A model generated the notes under the pieces. The model saw nothing but the letters and a program-made list of their open reading frames with translations, searched no databases and had not been told where the DNA came from. From positions 39,239 to 103,238 of the forward strand of contig NZ_AYKS02000044.1 of NCBI RefSeq assembly GCF_000496755.2: a stretch of 64,000 bases of DNA. Reading direction: 5' to 3'. A program made the translations under genes and the position numbers. Of the stretch, positions 9,187 through 19,163 are shown in pieces (position 1 is the first letter of the stretch; every line of letters starts with the position of its first letter). Source of the stretch: Serratia sp. DD3 (GTDB lineage: Bacteria > Pseudomonadota > Gammaproteobacteria > Enterobacterales > Enterobacteriaceae).

Positions 9187-11136
9187 ATGGAGAACGCTTC
9201 TCGCTGGCAACGCCTGATCGCCGAAGGTACCCTAACACTAGCAGATCAACCCTCACCGGCCATTTATGCTTCCTGGTTACGTTGCCGTACTCTGATGCAA
9301 CCCACGGTCTGGAGAGCGCCTCACTGTGCGTTGGGGACCACTTTCAATTCCATCTTCCAGCGTAAAGACGACTTCATCACCCTCGGTCAGGCAGCATTAG
9401 AAGATGCTTGGGAATATATGGAGCAGCGTCATTGTGTGCTGATGATCCTCGATGAGAGCAATTGTACACTCTGGCAATGTGGCGATGACACCACCCGTGA
9501 ACAACTGCTCGAACTGGGTTTTACTGCTGGCGCATACTGGACGGAAGGGGATATTGGCACCAATGCCCCTGCACTGGCAGTATCAGAAGGTCACCCAATA
9601 CAAGTTTACGGGAGTGAGCATGTCCGCCAGGCATTGCACAATTGGTCATTTTGCGCCGCCCCGGTTTATGATAACAATGGTCGGCAGCGCGGTACGTTGG
9701 CACTCGGTTGCCAACTGGCTGACTCTAGTGCCAGCGACCTCTCACTGATCCTGGCCATTGCCAGAGAGATTGGTAACGCCCTGAGCGCCGATAGTTTGCT
9801 GGCTGAATCCAACCGCCATCTGAATCAGCTCAATGGATTGCTCGATAGCGTTGACGATGGCGTTATGGCTTGGGATCACCGTGGTTATCTGCAATACATC
9901 AACCACCGTGCCGCCACTATGCTGAAACTGCATGAACAGCAAAGCCAGGGTAAACCACTCTCTCAGTTGCTGACCTTGCCTGCGTTGCTGAACCGGGCTA
10001 TTGCTCAACGCCAGGCATTGCAACATGTTGAAGTCACCTTCGAGAATCAGGGGCAGTTTATCGCCACCTTATTAACGCTTAAACCGATCCCTGATGGGGA
10101 ACATTGCAGCTTTATTGCTCTGTTACATCCGTTTGAGCGGCTGCATCAATATGTCAGTAGCCAAATCAGCCGGGTGAGTCACACCTTCGAACAGATGCCT
10201 TCAGGTACACAAGAGATGCGCCGCTTGATCCGCTATGGTCAGCAAGCGGCTAAAGGCCATCACCCTATTTTGCTGTGTGGTGAAGAAGGCGTAGGTAAAG
10301 AGCTGGTGAGTCAATCTATTCATAACGCCAGCGACAGGGCGGCTGGGCCCTATATCGCGCTGAATTGCCAGTTACTGCCAGAAGAACAAGGGCTAAAAGA
10401 ACTGCTGGGTAGTGATGCTAGTGAAGAGGAAGCGGGTCAGCTCAGCAAATTTGAACTGGCCAACGGGGGTACGCTGTATCTTGAGCAGATCGAATATCTG
10501 CCGCTGACGATGCAATCCGCCCTGTTACAGATTTTAAAAACCGGCGTGGTCATGCGTATGAATTCCAGTCACGTGATCCCGGTGAATGTCCGGGTGATTG
10601 CCGCCAGCGCTGCTAATCTGCCAGTCTTGGTGCAACAGAATCGTTTCCGCCGCCAACTGTTCTATAGTCTGCAGGCATTCGAAATTCAAATCCCGCCACT
10701 ACGTCAGCGCCTTAGTGACATTCCATTGCTGGTACTCCACCATCTACGTGCGTTGGAACAACACTTTCAATGCCGCTTTCGGGTGGATGATGAAGTGATG
10801 ACTCAATTAGGATTGTATCTGTGGCCAGGGAACGATTTAGAACTGAAAGGGGTGATAGAGCGTGCGGCCATGATTTGCCACAATCATCATATTCAACTGG
10901 CGGATTTACCCTCTCACTTACTCAGTCAACAACCCTTACTGGAAAGTGATACGCAACCCGTCATGCCCTTGTTGACGCTGGCAGAAATGGAACGGCAGGC
11001 TATTATCCGTGTGGCGAATGTCAGCCATGGGCAACTCAATGAGATGGCGCAGCTACTGGGGATCAGCCGCACCACTCTCTGGCGGAAAATCAAACAACTG
11101 CAAATTGATATCCGCCAGTTCAAACAGCGTGCTTAA
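9187..11136 (+). CDS. dhaR: Dihydroxyacetone kinase operon activator DhaR
   Basis: DhaR is the enhancer-binding-type activator of the PTS-dependent dihydroxyacetone kinase genes; in E. coli its activity is switched by binding DhaK or DhaL. The 649-residue protein shows a GAF-like sensor (~50-190), a PAS domain (~205-310, NGLLDSVDDGVMAWD), an AAA+ domain with Walker A GEEGVGKE near 363 and Walker B-like GGTLYLEQI near 428, and a C-terminal Fis-type helix-turn-helix (MAQLLGISRTTLWRKIKQL). The sigma-54 contact loop GAFTGA is absent, as fits a sigma-70 activator. It converges on dhaM and their stop codons overlap within TTAA. Confidence 0.92.
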   Translation: MENASRWQRLIAEGTLTLADQPSPAIYASWLRCRTLMQPTVWRAPHCALGTTFNSIFQRKDDFITLGQAALEDAWEYMEQRHCVLMILDESNCTLWQCGDDTTREQLLELGFTAGAYWTEGDIGTNAPALAVSEGHPIQVYGSEHVRQALHNWSFCAAPVYDNNGRQRGTLALGCQLADSSASDLSLILAIAREIGNALSADSLLAESNRHLNQLNGLLDSVDDGVMAWDHRGYLQYINHRAATMLKLHEQQSQGKPLSQLLTLPALLNRAIAQRQALQHVEVTFENQGQFIATLLTLKPIPDGEHCSFIALLHPFERLHQYVSSQISRVSHTFEQMPSGTQEMRRLIRYGQQAAKGHHPILLCGEEGVGKELVSQSIHNASDRAAGPYIALNCQLLPEEQGLKELLGSDASEEEAGQLSKFELANGGTLYLEQIEYLPLTMQSALLQILKTGVVMRMNSSHVIPVNVRVIAASAANLPVLVQQNRFRRQLFYSLQAFEIQIPPLRQRLSDIPLLVLHHLRALEQHFQCRFRVDDEVMTQLGLYLWPGNDLELKGVIERAAMICHNHHIQLADLPSHLLSQQPLLESDTQPVMPLLTLAEMERQAIIRVANVSHGQLNEMAQLLGISRTTLWRKIKQLQIDIRQFKQRA

Positions 11137-12563
11137 TGACTCAGCTGTAATGTTCCACGCGCTGCATCCAACATTGCCTTCTGGCCGCTGTGGGTTTTGT
11201 TCATGCACTCTTCTACGCCAACAACCATCGGTATCCCCATGGTTTTAGCCAAAATAGCCGCATGAGACAACGCACTACCGCCACTCAGGCAAATACCCAG
11301 TACCCGGCGACGTTCCAGCATCACCACCTCTGAAGGCATCAATTCATCCGTCACCAGAATCGAAGGCTCACTGAGTGTGATCGCTTGAATCGGCTGCTGT
11401 TGCAGGTGGCATAAGCTACGGCGCAAGACATCACGCACGTCCAGTTCACGTGCCCGCAAATAGTCATCATCCAATGCCCGGTAATCAGCGGCTACCTGCT
11501 CCAGCTCCTGTTGCCATGCCTGTTCAGCGGTACATAGCTGTTCGGCAATACGGTTATAGGCTGCCTGCTGCAGGTCAGGATCATCAAGTAACATACTGTG
11601 CGCGGCAAAGATCGCCGCCTGTGTGCTACCGATAAGCTGAGCCGCATGATCCGCCAGTTGGTCAAGGTCATTGAGCGTGTGCTGCAGTGCAGTACGCAGA
11701 CGCTGTTGCTCATTGAGCACGTCATCAACACCTATCTTGCGCGACTCGACTTGAGGCCAAAAACTGCGGTTTTGGAATATCGGACCGCTGATCACACTTT
11801 CCGCCACCGGAATACCATGCAACGAAGGCTGCTGTTGCTCGGAAACCGTTTCACCGAAATGCTGTTCCGCCAATACTTTGAAAGCAGCCAGGGCTTCATC
11901 TGCCTGGTTACCATCAGCAATCAGACGGATAGTATCACCATGACGAACCTGTAACATCGCCAGTTGATTCAGGCTACGTGGGTTGGCACACTGCCCCTGT
12001 TTTTCCAGCACCAGTTCAGCATCAAAGGGCGCTAATGCCTCTGCCAAGCGAGCGGCAGGGCGGGCATGTAACCCATGTGGATTCTGCACCTGCCAACTCA
12101 GGCTCTTACCCTGATTCAATGGCAGACTTATCGGTTTGCTGGCAACGGGCTGTTCACCCAGTTGTGCCTGTTTACCCTGTAACGCACCCTGCGCTTCCGC
12201 CAGCACCTGTTCCAGGTTACCGCCGGCATTGGCCGCCACAACGGCAGCCAAAGTCCCTTCAACCAAAGGGGCTGAGCACAATGTCACTCGTGCAGACAAT
12301 TCTGGATCAAGCAGTTCCAGTGCGGTTTCAGCACTCAATAGCGCACTGCCAAGATCCATCAGCACAACGATCCCGGCCGCATCAGACACCGATTCGATCG
12401 CTTCCATCACCTTAATCGCATCGGTACCGATCGGGTGTTCTTCATCATCAACCCCCGCCGCCAGTGCCAGTTTACACCCCTCGCTGTTCATCATCTGACG
12501 GGCAAGCTGCTCAATACCTTGAGCCAACCGAGCACTGTGCGAAACCACAACAATATTAATCAT
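11133..12563 (-). CDS. dhaM: PTS-dependent dihydroxyacetone kinase, phosphotransferase subunit DhaM
   Basis: DhaM passes phosphate from the PTS (PEP, EI, HPr) to ADP bound on DhaL. The 476-residue protein is a three-domain fusion. An EIIA-mannose-like domain (1-~135) has its phospho-His in VVVSHSARL at residue 9. An HPr-like domain (~155-245) has GLHARPA. An N-terminal EI-like domain (~260-476) has its active His in GGSALSHAAILA. The last stretch retains the EI swivelling domain but not the PEP-binding domain, as is normal for DhaM. It overlaps dhaL by four bases (ATGA). Confidence 0.95.
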   Translation of the reverse strand: MINIVVVSHSARLAQGIEQLARQMMNSEGCKLALAAGVDDEEHPIGTDAIKVMEAIESVSDAAGIVVLMDLGSALLSAETALELLDPELSARVTLCSAPLVEGTLAAVVAANAGGNLEQVLAEAQGALQGKQAQLGEQPVASKPISLPLNQGKSLSWQVQNPHGLHARPAARLAEALAPFDAELVLEKQGQCANPRSLNQLAMLQVRHGDTIRLIADGNQADEALAAFKVLAEQHFGETVSEQQQPSLHGIPVAESVISGPIFQNRSFWPQVESRKIGVDDVLNEQQRLRTALQHTLNDLDQLADHAAQLIGSTQAAIFAAHSMLLDDPDLQQAAYNRIAEQLCTAEQAWQQELEQVAADYRALDDDYLRARELDVRDVLRRSLCHLQQQPIQAITLSEPSILVTDELMPSEVVMLERRRVLGICLSGGSALSHAAILAKTMGIPMVVGVEECMNKTHSGQKAMLDAARGTLQLSH

Positions 12564-13198
12564 CCAGCAGCCCCCACGACTTCAGCCAATGTTTGCATCA
12601 TCAACATGGCGGAAGTCGCACCCGGATCCTGGTGGCCAATACTACGCTCCCCAAGATAGCTAGCACGCCCTTTACGGGCCTGCATGGTGATGGTGGCTTG
12701 TGCTGCTTGTTCGGCACGTACTGCAGCTTGTTGCAACGCTTGTGGCAGACTCAACTGCTGTTCTAGTGACTGGTTCAGGCTCTCTACCACCGGCCCCCAG
12801 ACATCACACATGGTTTTATCGCCCGGTTCGGCTTTACCACGCATCATGACCCCTTCAGCCCCTTCCTGGATCATCTGCTTCAATTCCGCCAGATCCAGAC
12901 TCTGCTTGGCATTAGCCTCTTGAGCAGCACGGATAAAGAAGGTACCAAACAGCGGGCCACTGGCGCCCCCGACACTGGAAAGCAGCGTCATACCGGTATT
13001 CTTGAGAATAAAGCCGATATCCTTGTCCGCCACAGAAGGCAGTTTCTCTACCACCTTGTTAAAACCACGGTTCATGTTCAGGCCATGGTCGCCATCACCG
13101 ATATCGGTATCCAACTGGGTCAGAAAATCACGCTCACGGGTAAACACTTCACCGCACTGCATCAACCACTCGACAACCTGTTGTTTGCTTAACGTCAT
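12560..13198 (-). CDS. dhaL: Dihydroxyacetone kinase ADP-binding subunit DhaL
   Basis: DhaL holds a tightly bound ADP that is rephosphorylated by DhaM and donates phosphate to dihydroxyacetone on DhaK. The protein is 212 residues from ATG 13198, which fits the family. A longer in-frame opening to 13252 lies inside dhaK and was not used. The Mg-ADP site LDTDIGDGDHGLNM near residues 28-41 has the three Asp ligands. GGASGPLFGTFF and the near-C-terminal GERSIGHQDPG are also conserved. It follows dhaK by 11 bp and overlaps dhaM. Confidence 0.95.
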   Translation of the reverse strand: MTLSKQQVVEWLMQCGEVFTRERDFLTQLDTDIGDGDHGLNMNRGFNKVVEKLPSVADKDIGFILKNTGMTLLSSVGGASGPLFGTFFIRAAQEANAKQSLDLAELKQMIQEGAEGVMMRGKAEPGDKTMCDVWGPVVESLNQSLEQQLSLPQALQQAAVRAEQAAQATITMQARKGRASYLGERSIGHQDPGATSAMLMMQTLAEVVGAAG

Positions 13199-13209
13199 CT
13201 TTCTGCTCC

Positions 13210-14280
13210 TCAGCCCCAGCACAGCGCAGGGGTTTTCACCGGCGCATCCCATAGTGACAACAACTCATCATCCACTTGCAGTAAGGTGATGGAAACACCC
13301 TGCATATCCAGCGAAGTACAGTACGAGCCAATCAGATTACGTTCGATGGTGATCCCGGCTTCCGCACAGCGTTCAACCAGGCGATGATAGACACCGTACA
13401 GCTCGGAAACCGGCGTTGCCCCCAGGTTGTTCACCAGGGCAATGACTCGGTCACCTCGGGTCAGTGCACGCTTACTCTGCTGCTGATCAAGCCATTCACC
13501 GGCTTGACGATCCCAAACACGGACCGTGCGCTGATAAGGACCATGCTCAATCAGGGTATGGAACATTTCATCCACGGTATTATCAAGGGAAGTGAACAAG
13601 CGCCGTTCGATGCCCGGTTCACCATGGATGCCGACACCGAACTCCATCTCATTATCCGCTAAAATAAACGATGGCTTACCGGCTGCTGGCACAGTGCACG
13701 CACCTAACGCAACCCCAAGAGAGTGCCCTTGATTGTTGATTTTGTGGCCCAGCGCCACTATCGCATCCAGGTCATCCCCTCTGACTGCCGCAGCACCGAG
13801 CAGTTTTTCCATCAGCACCGTGTTGGCTACACCACGCCGCCCAGCGGTAAACAGACTATCTTTAACTGCCACATCGTCATCAACCAGCACGGTGGCTACC
13901 GCAACACCGCTGTCATGCAGCAATTCGGTCGCGGTCTCAAAATTCAATACATCACCGGTATAGTTCTTGATGATGAGCAATACGCCGGCACCACCATCAA
14001 TCGCCAGACCACAGTCATACATTTTGTCAGGCGTAGGTGAGGTAAAAATCTCCCCAGGGCAAGCGCCATCAAGCATCCCTTCACCGACAAAACCGCAGTG
14101 CATTGGCTCATGACCACTGCCACCACCAGAGAGAATCGCCACTTTCCCCATGGTCGGGCCTGCTTTGCGGGTGACAAATAACGGCTCCTGATGGACGACC
14201 AGTTCTGGATGTGCTTCTGCTATCCCCAGTAACTGTTCGTCAAGTACTGACTCAACTTTATTGATAAGTTTTTTCACCAT
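13210..14280 (-). CDS. dhaK: Dihydroxyacetone kinase substrate-binding subunit DhaK
   Basis: DhaK binds dihydroxyacetone covalently through a histidine hemiaminal and makes dihydroxyacetone phosphate. The protein has 356 residues. GGGSGHEP lies at 52-59 (substrate-pocket His), and the covalent His is His219 in FGVGIHGEPGIERR. It lies 131 bp downstream of gldA and is followed by dhaL and dhaM. Together these convert glycerol to dihydroxyacetone and then to dihydroxyacetone phosphate for glycolysis. Confidence 0.96.
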   Translation of the reverse strand: MVKKLINKVESVLDEQLLGIAEAHPELVVHQEPLFVTRKAGPTMGKVAILSGGGSGHEPMHCGFVGEGMLDGACPGEIFTSPTPDKMYDCGLAIDGGAGVLLIIKNYTGDVLNFETATELLHDSGVAVATVLVDDDVAVKDSLFTAGRRGVANTVLMEKLLGAAAVRGDDLDAIVALGHKINNQGHSLGVALGACTVPAAGKPSFILADNEMEFGVGIHGEPGIERRLFTSLDNTVDEMFHTLIEHGPYQRTVRVWDRQAGEWLDQQQSKRALTRGDRVIALVNNLGATPVSELYGVYHRLVERCAEAGITIERNLIGSYCTSLDMQGVSITLLQVDDELLSLWDAPVKTPALCWG

Positions 14281-14411
14281 TCATTCCTCGATTGGCAACA
14301 GCAAGTCCCAGAAGTACGCCCGCTATTGTCATGCAAACTGTAGGGGTCATGACTTGCCCAATCCTTGGGCGTTGTTTCATCCCTGACCCATCAATTGATG
14401 GCTGTTAGGGA

Positions 14412-15512
14412 TTACTCCCCCTGGAGCCAGGCGGTACCCAGCTTATCGGCAGTCAAAATAGCGGCCAGCACCATATCTGGTGTTACGGTGAATGGCATGT
14501 TGTGAATGGTTTCACCTTTGGCGCAACTCGCCTCTGCCACTTTGCTGATCTTCTCTTTCAGCTCACCCTTGACGCCCATTTGAGCCAGTGTGATCGGCAA
14601 CCCTACCTGCTGGCAGAAATCCATCACGGTTTCAATCTGCTCCATGGAGCTGTTTTGCAATACCAACTGAGACAGGGTACCGAATGCCACTTTCTCACCG
14701 TGATACAGGTGGTGACACTCTTCCAGCACGGTGAAACCGTTATGGATGGCGTGTGCAGCGGCCAAACCACTACTTTCAAAACCAATCCCACTCAGGTAGG
14801 TATTGGCTTCAATAACGCGTTCTACGGCTTCGGTAACCACACCCGATTCTGCCGCTAACTTGGCTTTAACGCCCTCGGCCAGCAAGGTGTCATAGCAAAG
14901 ACGGGCCAGGTTAAGTGCTGCCAGAGTCGATTTCCCCCCTGCCATACTGGTGGCCTGGGAATCTAAACACGCTTTGGCTTCAAAATAAGTCGAAAGTGCA
15001 TCCCCCATCCCCGCTACCAGCAGACGAACCGGTGCTTTAGCAATAATGGCACTGTCCATCACCACCATATTGGGGTTGGCTGGGTAGATCAGATACTCTT
15101 CGAACTCACCCGAATCGGTGTAGATCACCGACAAAGCACTGGTCGGTGCATCGGTTGATGCAATGGTAGGCATCAATACCACTGGCAAATGTTGGAAGTA
15201 GGCAACCGCCTTGGCAGTATCCAGGGTTTTACCCCCACCGATGCCAATCACGCCTTTGCAGCCATGCTTCTGTAACTCTTCGCCCAAACGCTTGATTTCT
15301 TTATGGCTACATTCACCATTGAAAACACAGGCGTGATTTTTCACCCCTTGTTGCTGCAGACTGCCCAGAACGGTCTCACCGACCAGTTTCATCACGAAAT
15401 CGTCGGCAATCACAAAGTAATTATCGGCAAGTGATTTAGCATATTCACCAACAGAGGCTGAGGCATTTGGACCTTGAATGTATTTGCTTGGTGATTGAAT
15501 GATTCTCAACAT
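14412..15512 (-). CDS. gldA: Glycerol dehydrogenase
   Basis: GldA oxidises glycerol to dihydroxyacetone with NAD. It is a 366-residue zinc-dependent type III alcohol dehydrogenase. The NAD site [11 protein letters not shown] is at 91-101, and the three zinc ligands are visible: Asp171 ([13 protein letters not shown]), His254 ([10 protein letters not shown]) and His271 ([10 protein letters not shown]). Placing gldA first, ahead of dhaKLM, makes one complete glycerol-to-DHAP pathway. A long inverted repeat about 140 bp upstream is a likely control site. Confidence 0.96.
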   Translation of the reverse strand: MLRIIQSPSKYIQGPNASASVGEYAKSLADNYFVIADDFVMKLVGETVLGSLQQQGVKNHACVFNGECSHKEIKRLGEELQKHGCKGVIGIGGGKTLDTAKAVAYFQHLPVVLMPTIASTDAPTSALSVIYTDSGEFEEYLIYPANPNMVVMDSAIIAKAPVRLLVAGMGDALSTYFEAKACLDSQATSMAGGKSTLAALNLARLCYDTLLAEGVKAKLAAESGVVTEAVERVIEANTYLSGIGFESSGLAAAHAIHNGFTVLEECHHLYHGEKVAFGTLSQLVLQNSSMEQIETVMDFCQQVGLPITLAQMGVKGELKEKISKVAEASCAKGETIHNMPFTVTPDMVLAAILTADKLGTAWLQGE

Positions 15513-15648
15513 AACTGACTCCTTGAAGGAAAGTTAACGATTGTAATGTTCAGGTATCGGCTTAAAGCAGATGCATTTCAATACCTGCATCTTGGTGTAT
15601 TCCCGACTATACGTCCTGCATACGGTCCGGCGAATAGCAGTAAAAAAC

Positions 15649-15707
15649 GTTACGTAATGGAACACTCTACGCCTAAAAATGTTCCATTATGTAACATTAA
15701 AATGTTA
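15649..15707. promoter_or_regulatory. Candidate operator upstream of gldA-dhaKLM
   Basis: GTTACGTAATGGAACA (15649-15664) is matched by TGTTCCATTATGTAAC (15680-15695), a 16-bp inverted repeat with one mismatch and a 15-bp spacer. A second, perfect palindrome, TAACATTAAAATGTTA (15692-15707), overlaps its right arm. The site lies between divergent gldA and ygiB, so it could control either. DhaR is the obvious candidate ligand because its gene belongs to the module, but that is inference. The 343-bp gap holds nothing else I recognise. Confidence 0.6.
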
Positions 15708-15855
15708 TTTTTACCCATAAAGCGAACTGGCGCACACACCAACGTATAACTGCGTAAAGAGACCATTTCAGCTTTAATTGTGAACGTATTTCCCCTATCC
15801 TTACGGACAATAACTGAGTAACGGCGAATACCGCCTGAATGACGGGATAACAACC

Positions 15856-16515
15856 ATGAAACGGACAAAACAAATCAACCAAGAAACCTTCCGCAAATCC
15901 TGGCGCAACTACCGTGTTGCACCGGTAGCTTTGGCAATCAGCGCAGTCTTTATGTTGGCTGGCTGCGAACAAGCGGATGAAACCGTCTCTTTATACCAAA
16001 ACGCTGACGATTGTTCCCACGCGAATCCATCAATGAGTGAACAATGTACCACCGCCTACAATAATGCCCTGAAAGAAGCAGAGAAAACCGCCCCAAAATA
16101 TGCCAACCGTGAAGATTGCGTTGCCGAATTTGGTGAGTCGCAATGTACTCAGGCTCCGGCTCAGGCAGGCATGGCAGCACAATCACAAAGCAGCGGCAGC
16201 TTCTGGATGCCACTGATGGCTGGCTATATGATGGGCCGTATGATGGGTGGCGGTTATGCCCAACAACCGCTCTTTACCTCTAAAAATGCCGCCAGCCCGG
16301 CAAATGGCAAGTTCGTTGATGCCAGCGGCAAGAATTATGGTGCGGCAACCGCGGGTGGCCGTACCATGACGGTGCCGAAAACCGCCATGGCCCCCAAACC
16401 TGCAGTAACCAACACCATCACCCGTGGTGGCTTTGGTGAAACCGTTGCCAAACAAACCAGTATGCAGCGCAGCAGTAGCGCTAGCTCTTCGAGCTCACGC
16501 AGCATGGGCGGTTAA
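15856..16515 (+). CDS. ygiB: DUF1190 family lipoprotein YgiB
   Basis: This 219-residue protein has a signal segment ([17 protein letters not shown]) ending in a lipobox, with Cys near residue 37, so it is probably an outer-membrane lipoprotein. After it come a Cys-containing domain ([28 protein letters not shown]), a Met/Gly-rich stretch ([14 protein letters not shown]) and a Ser-rich tail. The family is always next to ygiC; its function is not established. ygiC starts 3 bp after its stop. Confidence 0.92.
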   Translation: MKRTKQINQETFRKSWRNYRVAPVALAISAVFMLAGCEQADETVSLYQNADDCSHANPSMSEQCTTAYNNALKEAEKTAPKYANREDCVAEFGESQCTQAPAQAGMAAQSQSSGSFWMPLMAGYMMGRMMGGGYAQQPLFTSKNAASPANGKFVDASGKNYGAATAGGRTMTVPKTAMAPKPAVTNTITRGGFGETVAKQTSMQRSSSASSSSSRSMGG

Positions 16516-16518
16516 TGC

Positions 16519-17679
16519 ATGAAACGCATTGCAATTACCGAACGCCCCGACTGGCGGGAAAGAGCTACTGAATTTGGTTTCAACTTCCACACCATGTATG
16601 GCGAGCCCTACTGGTGTGAAGATGCTTATTATCAGTTCACCCTGGCGCAAATCGAAGAGATTGAAGAGGCCACTGCCGAACTGCACCAGATGTGCCTGAA
16701 AGTGGTGGAAAAAGTGGTCAACAGCGATGAGCTGATGACCAAATTCCGTATTCCAAAGCATACCTGGGATTTCGTGCGCAACTCTTGGCGTACCCATCAG
16801 CCATCACTCTATTCGCGGCTGGACCTGGCTTATGATGGGGTCAACCCACCCAAACTGCTGGAGAACAACGCCGATACGCCAACCTCGCTGTATGAGTCGG
16901 CCTTTTTCCAATGGTTATGGTTGGAAGACCAAATCAATGCCGGTAAGTTGGACCCGCAATCCGACCAATACAACAGTCTGCAAGAAAAACTGATTGAGCG
17001 TTTTGCCGATCTGCAAGTCCACCATGGCTTTAGCCTATTGCATCTGGCCTGCTGCCAAGACAGCGAGGAAGATCGCGGCACAGTGCAATATCTGCAGGAC
17101 TGTGCTTTAGAAGCCGGGCTACCGACCGAATTCCTGTTTATGGAGGAGATTGGTCTGGGTGAGAAAGGCCAGTTTACTGACCAGCAAGACCAAGTGATCA
17201 GTAACCTGTTCAAACTCTACCCTTGGGAGTTTATGCTGCGGGAAATGTTTTCTACCAAGCTGGAAGATGCCGGTGTACGCTGGTTAGAACCCGCCTGGAA
17301 GAGCATTATTTCCAACAAAGCACTCTTACCGCTGTTGTGGGAGATGTTCCCCGACCACCCGAATCTGTTGCCTGCTTATTTCGCCGAAGATGATCATCCA
17401 CCGATGGAACACTACGTCACCAAGCCGTTGTTTTCCCGTGAAGGAGCCAATATCCAGATCGTGAAAAATGGCCAGGAAGTGGTGCGTGTTGATGGGCCTT
17501 ATGGCGAAGAAGGCATGATTGTGCAGCAATTCTGTCCACTACCGCAGTTTGAAGGCAGCTATACGCTGATCGGTAGTTGGCTGGTGAATGATCAACCTTG
17601 TGGTATTGGTCTGCGTGAAGACCGTGAATTGATCACTCAGGATCTGTCGCGTTTTTATCCGCATATTATTCTTGGTTGA
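16519..17679 (+). CDS. ygiC: Glutathionylspermidine synthase-family ATP-grasp protein YgiC
   Basis: The 386-residue protein matches the ATP-grasp synthetase domain of glutathionylspermidine synthase without the amidase domain. Conserved blocks are [19 protein letters not shown] near residue 115, [17 protein letters not shown] near 235 and the C-terminal [20 protein letters not shown]. It presumably ligates a peptide to an amine using ATP, but the substrate of this short form is unproven. It is tightly coupled to ygiB. Confidence 0.92.
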   Translation: MKRIAITERPDWRERATEFGFNFHTMYGEPYWCEDAYYQFTLAQIEEIEEATAELHQMCLKVVEKVVNSDELMTKFRIPKHTWDFVRNSWRTHQPSLYSRLDLAYDGVNPPKLLENNADTPTSLYESAFFQWLWLEDQINAGKLDPQSDQYNSLQEKLIERFADLQVHHGFSLLHLACCQDSEEDRGTVQYLQDCALEAGLPTEFLFMEEIGLGEKGQFTDQQDQVISNLFKLYPWEFMLREMFSTKLEDAGVRWLEPAWKSIISNKALLPLLWEMFPDHPNLLPAYFAEDDHPPMEHYVTKPLFSREGANIQIVKNGQEVVRVDGPYGEEGMIVQQFCPLPQFEGSYTLIGSWLVNDQPCGIGLREDRELITQDLSRFYPHIILG

Positions 17680-17684
17680 TGACT

Positions 17685-17795
17685 ATCCTTTAAATAATTC
17701 GAGTTGTTGTTCAAAACGCCAAGCGTTTTGAACAACACTTGCGTTAGCCCGTAAGGGGTAGCCTCATAAATGAGGTTCACTGCCACCAGGAGCAT
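17685..17795. repeat. Interspersed repeat, modified copy
   Basis: It begins like the full-length repeat (CTTTAAATAATTCGAGTTG), then switches to an inverted repeat TGTTCAAAACGC...GCGTTTTGAACAAC followed by GCCCGTAAGGGGTAGCC. A similar arrangement occurs at 40963-41070. It lies 6 bp after the ygiC stop and may act as a terminator. Between here and 17911 I see only a short hairpin (CCGCCCATTTTCGGCGGG, about 17885-17902). Confidence 0.6.
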
Positions 17796-17911
17796 TGTCC
17801 ACTATATAACTGGTACAGCGAATATATAACTGGTGCGGCAATGTGGCGGCGATTATAGCAAGCATAAAATAATGCCCTGATAAACCGCCCATTTTCGGCG
17901 GGTCCAGATTG

Positions 17912-18038
17912 TATACACTAAATAATTCAAGTTGCGTGTAGGCAGCCAGCGATGGAGTCCCCAGGAGCATAGCTGACTATGTGACTGGGGTGACAGAGTG
18001 CAGCTAACACCCAGGCAGCTTGAAGTATGACGAGTATA
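17912..18038. repeat. Interspersed repeat, full-length copy 2
   Basis: This block runs from TATACACTAAATAATTCAAG to CTTGAAGTATGACGAGTATA and is colinear with the copy at 1717-1844. Substitutions are spread along it, and the CTATGTGACT(A/G)GGGTGA core is shared. It lies 34 bp beyond the stop of the NicO-family gene. Confidence 0.75.
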
Positions 18039-18072
18039 GACAACATGCAAGTTTCCCCTCTCAAATGCACAC

Positions 18073-19086
18073 TTAACAACCTGCAGAAATAAAGTCACCA
18101 TTTAAGCTGACTGGAATCACTGAGTTGAATAAAACTAACGCAAACAACATTAATATGATCCCACCGAGCATCATGATCACTCGAGCAACCTGCGGAAAAT
18201 AAACATTAAAAACTGTGCTACTGGTATTAATAAAACGCTCCCGCAGATGGTGCACAAGGGTTGCCAGAATCATGATTGATAGCGCGGTACCCAACGCCAT
18301 ACTCATGGCGGAAATAACCCCCCAAGTAAATATGCCCATTGCATTCGCAAAAACCAGGAGCATGATCGCACCACTACAAGGGCGGACACCTATAGCGGCA
18401 ATGACCCAAAGGGTATGGCGCCAATCACCCGCCAGTTCATTGGCGTTAGGTAAATGCCGATGTCCACAACCGCACGTTTCATCGTGACTATGTGCTGGTG
18501 GGGCAACGGCAGAGGGTAATACGGATGATCGCTGTAATGTACGGATCGTCAGTGGTCTGGTTATAAATGATTTATCTAGGCGAAATCCACTGGCACGCAG
18601 CAATAATATCAGACCAAAACAGGCGATAAGCACGGCACTCCCTTTCTCTACCCAATAGCGACTGAGGCTAAGGTCACCCATTGAAAAATTTAAGATAATC
18701 GCCAATATCAAAACGAACAGAATAGCCGTCAACCCTTGCAACAGACTGCCGAGTAGGGTCACCAAAAGACTGCGAGGCAACTGTTGTCGATGAGTGGACA
18801 GATATGTGGTAATTACAAATTTACCATGCCCCGGCCCGATAGAATGGAGAAATCCATAGGCAAAACTCCCCAAGACTAACATGACTCCCCCATTGTATTG
18901 ATGCGCACGTAGTTGCAGGAGGTAACTTACCAGCGAGCGGTGCATATAAATCTGGGTATTAATGCAGAACTGAACAAAATCCGCCCAATAACGAACGAAT
19001 ACAAAAAGCGATGAAGTAAGCAGTAACCCTATGACTCCGATGCTAATCATACCCGTCAGAGTGATATTGACTGATTGTGTTCTCAT
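18073..19086 (-). CDS. NicO-family metal transporter (ZevB-like)
   Basis: This 337-residue membrane protein has about seven predicted hydrophobic segments. It carries the two NicO/RcnA-family signatures, HSIGPGHGKFVITTY (His in helix) near residue 82 and IGVRPCSGAIMLLVFAN near 233, and a His/Cys-rich loop SHDETCGCGHRH near 205. Members move Ni, Co or, in the Zev branch, Zn. Its start overlaps the stop of a DUF1007 remnant (ATGA). DUF1007 (ZevA) is the usual partner of ZevB, and a zinc-type GTPase gene lies upstream, so a zinc role is favoured. The intact partner is missing. Confidence 0.85.
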   Translation of the reverse strand: MRTQSVNITLTGMISIGVIGLLLTSSLFVFVRYWADFVQFCINTQIYMHRSLVSYLLQLRAHQYNGGVMLVLGSFAYGFLHSIGPGHGKFVITTYLSTHRQQLPRSLLVTLLGSLLQGLTAILFVLILAIILNFSMGDLSLSRYWVEKGSAVLIACFGLILLLRASGFRLDKSFITRPLTIRTLQRSSVLPSAVAPPAHSHDETCGCGHRHLPNANELAGDWRHTLWVIAAIGVRPCSGAIMLLVFANAMGIFTWGVISAMSMALGTALSIMILATLVHHLRERFINTSSTVFNVYFPQVARVIMMLGGIILMLFALVLFNSVIPVSLNGDFISAGC

Positions 19087-19163
19087 GGCTTATCAGACTC
19101 AAGTTGTGTGCACCGGGCGACACCCGTATATGCCGCGTTATTCGGCCCAAGCAGGACCACCCA
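19083..19163 (-). pseudogene. 3' remnant of a DUF1007 (ZevA-like) gene
   Basis: In the minus frame whose stop TGA overlaps the NicO start, 26 codons read WVVLLGPNNAAYTGVARC and end in ESDKP. This resembles the C-terminus of DUF1007 proteins, the normal upstream partner of this transporter branch. Upstream, an in-frame TAG (19166-19164) is followed by unrelated palindromic sequence (about 19170-19290), so the rest of the gene has been lost. The four-base overlap shows that the two genes were once translationally coupled. Confidence 0.6.

Noticed and set aside
15546..15749. 67-codon plus-strand frame between gldA and ygiB
   Set aside because: No ribosome site and it runs through the palindromic operator; taken as regulatory DNA.
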